DNA of 64,000 bases, from positions 248,001-312,000 of the forward strand of contig NZ_MASU01000001.1 in assembly GCF_003202235.1 (NCBI RefSeq), in the 5' to 3' direction. Made by a program: the position numbers and the translations under genes. Source of the DNA: Prauserella flavalba (GTDB taxonomy: Bacteria; Actinomycetota; Actinomycetes; Mycobacteriales; Pseudonocardiaceae). Below are positions 58,541-64,000 of this stretch, piece after piece (the first letter of the stretch is position 1; the number at the start of each line of letters is the position of its first letter). The notes under the pieces were generated by a model that was not told where the DNA came from, searched no databases, and saw nothing but the letters and a program-made list of their open reading frames with translations.

Positions 58541-59740
58541 TCAGCGCAGGACGCACCACGCGATGAGCGCCGCCGCCACCAGCACGGTCACCAGGCCGAA
58601 CGGGGCGGCGGCGAGCAGCCACACCCCGACGGCGCCGAGGTCAGGCCCGCGCACCGCCTGCGCGACGAGGCGGACGGGGGCCTGACCGAACGGCGTGTCC
58701 GTCAGCCCGGGCGCGCCGTAGTCCACGGGCGGCCGGGTGGCCGTGCGCAGCACCGCCGCGGCGGCGAGCGGCAACGCGAGCCACGCGACGCTCGCGAGCG
58801 GCGAGCCGAGCAGCAGCGTCCCGGCGAGCACCACGAGCCCCCACACCAGCGCGAGCAACGCGAACACCACGGCGTGCCAGACACGCAGCGCCACGTCGGA
58901 GGCGTCGAGCCAGCGGCGAAGGCCGGGCGAGCGCCACAGCTGCCCGATCCCGCCGCCGAACGGCAGCAGCGCCGCGAACGCACCGAGCCCGACGAGCACG
59001 GCGTCGGGCACTCCCGGCAGCGCGACGTGGGCGAGCGCGACGACGACGCCGAGCAGCAGCGCGGGCACCGCGTACCGCAGGCGTCCGAGCACGCCGGCGA
59101 GCGCGAGCGCACCGAGGGAGCGCACCGGTGTTCCCGGCACCGGCCGGGCCGAGGGGAGCATCATCGTCGGGTCGAGGAACGTCACCGACACCTGCCGCAG
59201 CACACGCGCGGCCCAGCCGTCGACCAGCCGCTGCCTGCCCGCCGAGACCGCGACCGGCAGCCGCAGCGGCGGCCCCACTCCCGCGGCGAGCGGCAACACC
59301 ACGAGGCCACCGACGCCGAGCAGGGCGATTCCCGCCCACCAGGCCCACAGTGGAGCGGTGGCCGCAGCCGCCAGCAGCGCACCGACGTAGCCGAGCGCGA
59401 GCACCCTCCGGCCCCAGACCGTCCACACGCGACCGCTGACGTGCCGCACGCGGTCGTGGCCGGTGAAGTCGAGCCACGTCAGCACGGCGGGCTCCGCCCA
59501 CAGGAACGAGCGGTCGAGCAGCGAACCGAGCCCGAGTGCGACGAGCGCGGCGAACAGGCCCAGCAGCGCCGAGGCGGGCACCGCCGATCCCGCGAAGAGC
59601 ACCGCCCTCCACTGATCGAGCTGGAAGAACGCCGTCACCAGCCAGCTCAGCGCGAACAGCGCGACGAACGTCGGGGTGCCGCCGCTGAGCACCCCGCCGA
59701 GCCGGGCGCGGCCGGGCACCCTGACCTGGGTGGCCGTCAC
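58541..59740 (-). CDS. DUF6297-like multi-pass membrane protein, ABC exporter partner
   Basis: A 399-residue hydrophobic protein with about ten membrane segments, for example FVALFALSWLVTAFFQLDQW, VLALGYVGALLAAAATAPLW and LGAVGVWLLAAAPFGLVTVL. Conserved soluble patches include FLDPTMMLPSARPVPGTPVR. GTG 59738-59740 overlaps the ATPase stop (GTGA), so it is very likely the membrane subunit of that ABC system. No known ABC-2 signature is clear. The exported or imported substrate is unknown. Confidence 0.75.
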   Translation of the reverse strand: MTATQVRVPGRARLGGVLSGGTPTFVALFALSWLVTAFFQLDQWRAVLFAGSAVPASALLGLFAALVALGLGSLLDRSFLWAEPAVLTWLDFTGHDRVRHVSGRVWTVWGRRVLALGYVGALLAAAATAPLWAWWAGIALLGVGGLVVLPLAAGVGPPLRLPVAVSAGRQRLVDGWAARVLRQVSVTFLDPTMMLPSARPVPGTPVRSLGALALAGVLGRLRYAVPALLLGVVVALAHVALPGVPDAVLVGLGAFAALLPFGGGIGQLWRSPGLRRWLDASDVALRVWHAVVFALLALVWGLVVLAGTLLLGSPLASVAWLALPLAAAAVLRTATRPPVDYGAPGLTDTPFGQAPVRLVAQAVRGPDLGAVGVWLLAAAPFGLVTVLVAAALIAWCVLR

Positions 59741-60339
59741 GCCAGGTCCACGACGTGGTCGGCCGAGGACAGCAGCGGCGGGTGGTGCGTCGCGAGCACC
59801 ACGGCCGCACCCGAGTCCACCGCCCGCGCGACGAGGGCGGTGAGCCACTCCTTGCCGTCGGCGTCGAGTGCCCGCTCCGGCTCGTCGAGCAGCAGCACCT
59901 CGAACGGGCGCGCGGTGGCGCCGAGCAGCAGGAGCCTGCGCCGCTGGCCCGCCGAGAACCGGCCCGCGGTCACGGTGGCGCGCTCGGCGAGCCCGGCATC
60001 GGCGAGCAGCTCGTCCTGGTCCAGGTCCACACCGAACGACCCCGCGACGAGGTCGAGGTGCTGCACGGGCGTCAGCTCGGCGAAGAAGTCCGAGTCGTCG
60101 AGCAGCGCGGAGACGCGCCGGCGGAAGCCCCGGTCGCGCTCGTCCGGCTCGTCGCCGAGGACCGTGACCACGCCCTCGGTGGGTTCCTGCATGCCGTAGA
60201 AGCACCGCAGCAGGGTGGACTTGCCGCTGCCGTTGGGCCCGATCAGCGCGAGGCACTCGCCGGGCCGGACCTCGCAGTCGAGTCCCCGGAAGAGCCAGTG
60301 CTCCCCGGCCAGTACGCCGAGGTCCTCGCCGGTGATCAA
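59737..60339 (-). CDS. Compact ABC transporter ATP-binding protein
   Basis: A 200-residue, shorter than usual, ABC ATPase. Walker A is GPNGSGKST, the signature region reads RFSAGQRRRLLLLGATA (FSAGQ instead of LSGGQ), Walker B VLLLDEPERALDADG and the switch His is in VLATHHPPLL. It starts at TTG 60337-60339, overlapping the stop of the LLM gene by four bases, and itself overlaps the membrane-protein gene. The three genes therefore form one coupled unit. Confidence 0.85.
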   Translation of the reverse strand: MITGEDLGVLAGEHWLFRGLDCEVRPGECLALIGPNGSGKSTLLRCFYGMQEPTEGVVTVLGDEPDERDRGFRRRVSALLDDSDFFAELTPVQHLDLVAGSFGVDLDQDELLADAGLAERATVTAGRFSAGQRRRLLLLGATARPFEVLLLDEPERALDADGKEWLTALVARAVDSGAAVVLATHHPPLLSSADHVVDLA

Positions 60340-61220
60340 CGCAGCAGCGGGATCACGGGCCCCAGCGCGTCGAGGTGGGCCTCCAGCACCGTGACGTAGC
60401 TGATGCCGTACGTCTTGCGCTGCGCAAGGAGCTGCTCGGCGATCTGCTCGGCCGTGCCGACGAGCACGATCGGCAGCCCGGCCAGCTCCTCGACGCTGCG
60501 ATCCGGCGCGTAGGCGCGGATCCCGTCGAGCGCGGCCATGCGATCGTCGGTGACCTCCGCGTGCTGGATGAGCAGGTTCAGCTCCAGGTCGGCGAAGCGC
60601 TCCCCGGCCTCCGCGCGCACGAACTCGACCCGCTCGGCCAGCTCCTCGGGGCCTGCGACCGTGGCCGACGTGCCGTCGCGGTCGAAACCGATGCCGGTGA
60701 AGCCGACGATGTCGGCCTCGCGGGCCGCGATGCGGAGCATGCGGTCACGGTGCCCGCCGAGCAGCAGCGGCGGGTGGGGCTCCTGCGCGGGCCGGGGCTG
60801 GCCGTCGGCGAAGAGGCGCCGCAGCTCGCCCAGGGTGTGTTCGAGGTGGTCGAGCCGCTCGCGGGGACCGGGGAACGGCAGGCCCGCGGCGTCGAACTCG
60901 GCCTTGACGTAACCGGTGCCGAGGCCAAGCTCCAGCCTGCCCTCGACGAGCTGGTCGGTGCCCGCGGCGTCGCGCGCTAGCAGGACCGGGTTGTAGAAGC
61001 TGGTGTTGAGCACGAAGGGGCACAGCCGCACGCGTTCGGTCGCCTCGGCGGCCGAGACGATCGCCGGGAACGGCGCGGGCATCCCGAGGTGATCGGCGAC
61101 GCCGATGACGTCGTAGCCGAGGTCTTCCGCCTTACGGCATTTGTCCACCCAGTCGGACCGGCTACCCGAAACCATCATGTTCACGCCGAAGCGGAACGGT
61201 CGCTCTGTAGTAGAGGCCAC
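60336..61220 (-). CDS. LLM-class (F420-dependent type) oxidoreductase
   Basis: A 294-residue luciferase-like (beta/alpha) barrel. Family features are RFGVNMMVSGSRSDWVDKCR, KAEDLGYDVIGVADHLGMPA, LCPFVLNTSFYNPVLLARDA, LELGLGTGYVKAEFDAAGLP and PPLLLGGHRDRMLRIAAREA. The last is typical of the mycobacterial-type F420 LLM subgroup (TIGR03621-like). It probably uses F420H2 to oxidise or reduce a small molecule. It starts at GTG 61218-61220 and leads the operon with the compact ABC pair. Repeat copy E lies between its start and pckG. Confidence 0.88.
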   Translation of the reverse strand: MASTTERPFRFGVNMMVSGSRSDWVDKCRKAEDLGYDVIGVADHLGMPAPFPAIVSAAEATERVRLCPFVLNTSFYNPVLLARDAAGTDQLVEGRLELGLGTGYVKAEFDAAGLPFPGPRERLDHLEHTLGELRRLFADGQPRPAQEPHPPLLLGGHRDRMLRIAAREADIVGFTGIGFDRDGTSATVAGPEELAERVEFVRAEAGERFADLELNLLIQHAEVTDDRMAALDGIRAYAPDRSVEELAGLPIVLVGTAEQIAEQLLAQRKTYGISYVTVLEAHLDALGPVIPLLR

Positions 61221-61240
61221 ACCCCGACGTTACCGAAAAA

Positions 61241-61293
61241 GCCCCCAAGGCCACCTTTGTTGCGTTGAGCGCAGCAAAGGTGGCCTTGGGGGC
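61241..61293. repeat. Palindromic 3'-end repeat, copy E
   Basis: The left arm (61241-61264, beginning GCCCCCAAGGCCACCTTTG) pairs with the right arm (61270-61293, ending AAAGGTGGCCTTGGGGGC) with one T/G mismatch around TTGAG. It begins 11 bases 3' of the pckG stop, so it probably terminates pckG. Confidence 0.88.
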
Positions 61294-61304
61294 GGTTGGC
61301 TTGC

Positions 61305-63131
61305 TCAGCCGAGGCGCTGCTTCAGGGCCTCGAGTTCGTCGCGGAGGCTCGAGGGGACACGGTCGCCGATCTTGGCGAACCACTCCTCGATGAGCGGGAT
61401 CTCCTCGCGCCACTCGGCGGCGTCGACGTCGAGCGCGGCCTGGATGTCGGCGAGCGGCTCCTTGAGCCCCTCGGTGTCGAGGTCCTCGGCGCTCGGCACG
61501 TAGCCGACCGGGGTCTCGGCGGCCGACGCCTTGCCCTCGATCCGCTCGACGATCCACTTCAGCACGCGCGAGTTCTCGCCGAAGCCCGGCCACAGGAACC
61601 GCTTGTCGTCGCCGCGGCGGAACCAGTTGACGTAGAAGATCCTGGGCAGCTTGACGCCGTCGGCGCCCTTGCCGATCTCCAGCCAGTGCCGGAAGTAGTC
61701 ACCGGCGTGGTAGCCGAGGAACGGCAGCATCGCCATCGGGTCGCGGCGGACCTCGCCGACCTTGCCCGCCGCGGCGGCCGTCTTCTCCGACGACATCGTG
61801 GCGCCCATGAAGACGCCGTGCTGCCAGTCGCGCGCCTCGGTCACGAGCGGGACCGTGGTCTTGCGGCGGCCACCGAACAGGATCGCCGAGATCGGCACGC
61901 CCTTCGGGTCGTCCCACTCCGGCGCCAGCGTCGGCACCTGGGCGATCGGGGTGCAGAACCGCGAGTTCGGGTGCGCGGCCGGCACCTCGGACTCGGGCGT
62001 CCAGTCGTTGCCCTTCCAGTCGGTCAGGTGCGAGGGCGGCTCCTCGGTCATGCCCTCCCACCAGACGTCGCCGTCGTCGGTGAGCGCGACGTTGGTGAAG
62101 ACCGTGTTGCCCTTGTCGATGGTCTTCATCGCCACCGGGTTGGTCTTCTCGCCGGTGCCGGGCGCGACGCCGAAGAGACCGAACTCGGGGTTGATCGCGT
62201 ACAGCCTGCCGTCCTCGCCGAACCGCATCCACGCGATGTCGTCACCGATGGTCTCGGCGCGCCAGCCGGGGATGGTCGGCTGCAGCATCGCGAGGTTGGT
62301 CTTGCCGCAGGCGCTGGGGAAGGCGGCCGCGATGTAGTAGGCCTTGTTCTCGGGGGAGATGAGCTTGAGGATCAGCATGTGCTCGGCGAGCCAGCCCTCG
62401 TCGCGCGCCATCACCGAGGCGATGCGCAGCGAGTAGCACTTCTTGCCGAGCAGGGAGTTGCCGCCGTAGCCGGAGCCGTAGCTCCAGATGGTGCGGCTCT
62501 CCGGGAAGTGGCTGATGTACTTGGTGTCGTTGCACGGCCAGGCGACGTCCTGCTCACCGGGCTCGAGCGGCTTGCCGACGGAGTGCAGCGCGGGCACGAA
62601 CTCGCGCTCGGTGCCGTCGTCGGTGACGAACTTCTCGAGCGCCTTGGCGCCCATCCTGGTCATCACGCGCATCGAGGCGACGACGTAGGCGAAGTCGGTG
62701 ATCTCGATGCCGAGCTTGGGGTTGTCGTCGCCGAGCGGGCCCATGCAGAAGGGGATGACGTACATCGTGCGACCACGCATGCAGCCCCGGTAGAGCTCGG
62801 TCATGGTGGCCTTCATCTCGTCCGGGTGCATCCAGTTGTTGGTCGGCCCGGCGTCCTGCTCCTGCTCGGAGCAGATGAAGGTGCGCTCCTCGACGCGCGC
62901 GACGTCGCTGGGGTCGGAGGCGGCCCAGTAGGAGTTCGGCCTCGCCTTCAGCGGCACGAACGTGCCTGCATCCACGAGCTCCGCGTTGATGCGTTCGGCT
63001 TCCTCGTCGGAGCCGTCCACCCACACCACTCGGTCGGGGGTGGTCAGCTCCGCAACCTCCCGCACCCAGGACAGCACGCCACTGTGCGTCGTTGGCGCCT
63101 TGTCCAGCCCGGGGATGGCTACTGCAGTCAT
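61305..63131 (-). CDS. pckG: Phosphoenolpyruvate carboxykinase (GTP)
   Basis: A 608-residue GTP-type PEPCK. Motifs are [20 protein letters not shown] near residue 65, the P-loop FPSACGKTN (271-279, catalytic Cys275), the metal/GTP-binding [20 protein letters not shown] and [12 protein letters not shown]. It interconverts oxaloacetate and PEP and is the entry to gluconeogenesis from acids and fatty acids, in keeping with nearby lipid catabolism genes. ATG 63129-63131 has AGGAG at five bases. Repeat copy E follows the stop. Confidence 0.96.
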   Translation of the reverse strand: MTAVAIPGLDKAPTTHSGVLSWVREVAELTTPDRVVWVDGSDEEAERINAELVDAGTFVPLKARPNSYWAASDPSDVARVEERTFICSEQEQDAGPTNNWMHPDEMKATMTELYRGCMRGRTMYVIPFCMGPLGDDNPKLGIEITDFAYVVASMRVMTRMGAKALEKFVTDDGTEREFVPALHSVGKPLEPGEQDVAWPCNDTKYISHFPESRTIWSYGSGYGGNSLLGKKCYSLRIASVMARDEGWLAEHMLILKLISPENKAYYIAAAFPSACGKTNLAMLQPTIPGWRAETIGDDIAWMRFGEDGRLYAINPEFGLFGVAPGTGEKTNPVAMKTIDKGNTVFTNVALTDDGDVWWEGMTEEPPSHLTDWKGNDWTPESEVPAAHPNSRFCTPIAQVPTLAPEWDDPKGVPISAILFGGRRKTTVPLVTEARDWQHGVFMGATMSSEKTAAAAGKVGEVRRDPMAMLPFLGYHAGDYFRHWLEIGKGADGVKLPRIFYVNWFRRGDDKRFLWPGFGENSRVLKWIVERIEGKASAAETPVGYVPSAEDLDTEGLKEPLADIQAALDVDAAEWREEIPLIEEWFAKIGDRVPSSLRDELEALKQRLG

Positions 63132-63463
63132 CTCATCTCCTGTCTTCGACGACAAGAGCCCACACCGAACTGTCGTCGTCCGTATGCGGGCTCCGTTGCC
63201 GGCGACCGAATGGCTTTCGCGCACCGTCAAGCGGTGTGCTGGTTTTGGGGATTCCCTGAGAGTAGCGGTCAAACCCAAGGGGGACCGAGGGCTGACCTGT
63301 CGGTTCTCTCACAAGAACGATCAGGGAATCGATTCAGTTCTCGCTGAATCGCGCCAGGAGGAAAGACTTTCCTGCCGGACAACGAAGACCCGGTACGGCG
63401 TCCGTACCGGGTCTTCGGGAAATGTCGTTTTCGACCGCTTTGGATCTTGACGAAGTTTTAACG
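63132..63463. other. Intergenic region upstream of pckG
   Basis: This 332-base gap holds a strong hairpin (63383-63417) and a smaller perfect one, CGATTCAG and CTGAATCG around TTCTCG (63330-63351), which could be part of a pckG regulatory site. TTGACC (63262-63267 region, minus strand) is a possible -35, but no matching -10 is clear. I see no coding potential or RNA gene. Confidence 0.4.
63383..63417 (-). terminator. Terminator after the Asp-rich repeat protein gene
   Basis: CGAAGACCCGGTACGG (63383-63398) and CCGTACCGGGTCTTCG (63402-63417) form a perfect 16-bp stem with a CGT loop, 46 bases past the stop of the gene at 63464. No T tract follows. Confidence 0.75.
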
Positions 63464-64000
63464 CTAGTTCTGACTGATCCACTGGCCGGTGGCCGAGTCG
63501 ATCTTGGCGACGCCCTCGACGGTGTCCGTCCCTCCGCCCCACAGGCTGTCGCTGCCGCCCGCGGCACCCGCCGTGCCGCTGGTCTCGGTCCACTCGCCGT
63601 CGCCGGTGTGCTCCAGCACGACGGACTCCCCGTCCGGCTCGATCACCACCGCGACGTCGGCCTGCCCGTCGCCGTCCACGTCGGTGAAGGCGATGGTGGC
63701 GCCACTGCTGTCCTCGACCACGGCCGTGTCGTTGACGCCGTCCTCGTTGGTGTCCACCGTCGCCGGTCCGACCTCGACGTCACCCTCCGGCATGTCGGCC
63801 GTGATGGTGCCACCCGCTCCGGTCTGCGTGTCGGTGGAGTCGCCACCCTGGCCACCCGGATCGATCGACACCCAGTCACCGCTGGCCTGGTCGTACTCCG
63901 CGTGGGCGACGACCTCGCCCTGCGCGTCGAGCTGGATGTACTCGTCGGCCTCGCCGTCACCGTCGTTGTCGACGAACGCCTGACCACTGCCGTCGGCGTG
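63464..64000 (-). CDS. Asp-rich repeat protein (DUF6802-like), 5' end outside window
   Basis: The C-terminal 178 residues of a protein whose start lies to the right of the window. It contains repeated Asp/Asn-rich loops: FVDNDGDGEADEYIQLD, VDTNEDGVNDTAVVED, FTDVDGDGQADVAVVI. Each has the DxDxDG(x)xD pattern of calcium-binding EF-hand-like or thrombospondin-type-3-like loops. The strongly acidic composition and Gly/Ser-rich segments (GTAGAAGGSDSLWGGGTDTV) suggest a secreted or surface protein, but the N-terminus is not visible. Function unknown. Confidence 0.75.
   Translation of the reverse strand, partial: HADGSGQAFVDNDGDGEADEYIQLDAQGEVVAHAEYDQASGDWVSIDPGGQGGDSTDTQTGAGGTITADMPEGDVEVGPATVDTNEDGVNDTAVVEDSSGATIAFTDVDGDGQADVAVVIEPDGESVVLEHTGDGEWTETSGTAGAAGGSDSLWGGGTDTVEGVAKIDSATGQWISQN

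Noticed and set aside
61296-63347. A 683-codon plus-strand frame over pckG
   Set aside because: Antisense shadow of a complete, well-conserved PEPCK gene.

Overview
The window is a 64 kb chromosomal segment from a very GC-rich actinomycete. GC-saturated third codon positions, frequent GTG starts, many apparently leaderless genes, F420-type (LLM) enzymes, a mycobacterial-type FadE5/FabG4/HtdX/FadA2 set and a GTP-dependent PEP carboxykinase all point to Actinomycetia. The protein set and a characteristic palindromic repeat suggest Pseudonocardiaceae (Saccharomonospora/Amycolatopsis/Prauserella type); that placement is inference. I see no rRNA, tRNA, CRISPR array, transposase or phage module. 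Genes are dense, on both strands, and often overlap by 1-4 bases inside operons or at convergent 3' ends.

Layout. 1-4 kb: small housekeeping and accessory genes (RidA, tyrosine phosphatase-like, MmcQ/YjbR, VanZ, VOC, Mug glycosylase) and an orphan response regulator. 4-6 kb: fadE5. 6-11.6 kb: GlsB-like and leucine-rich-repeat proteins facing a VanW/GroES-like/thioredoxin-NHL operon and a small lipoprotein. 11.7-16.7 kb: a large membrane-anchored repeat protein and a polar amino acid ABC importer. 17.3-21.5 kb: a five-gene biotin-uptake operon (BioY, acyl-CoA ligase, thiolase, ECF ATPase, ECF T component). 21.5-32.5 kb: a LivFGHMJ-type ABC importer with an embedded acyl-CoA ligase, flanked by two paralogous M20 peptidases and a class III aminotransferase. 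32.8-36.5 kb: bkdABC (branched-chain 2-oxo acid/pyruvate dehydrogenase E1a, E1b, E2). 36.5-39 kb: pentapeptide-like membrane protein, FxsA, SCP2. 39-43.3 kb: TetR regulator, HtdX, FabG4, FadA2. 43.4-48.6 kb: DrrAB-like exporter, DoxX, glycerophosphodiesterase, AAA ATPase, a 53-residue protein. 48.8-54 kb: MarR-GNAT fusion, AhpD-like, DGPF/ECF42 pair, SSS symporter with DUF3311 partner. 54-64 kb: septum-formation lipoprotein, secreted TAP-type hydrolase, XRE regulator, Nramp-like transporter, LLM-ABC operon, pckG and a partial Asp-rich repeat protein.

How it fits together. Much of the window concerns acyl-CoA and carboxylic acid metabolism: fadE5, fadA2, fabG4, htdX, SCP2, two acyl-CoA ligases, bkdABC and pckG. 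A palindrome between fabG4 and fadA2 recurs in degenerate form upstream of the TetR/SCP2 pair and upstream of the distant fadE5, suggesting one TetR regulon. Five copies of a palindromic repeat lie just 3' of genes, or in one case inside a gene's end, and probably act as transcription terminators.
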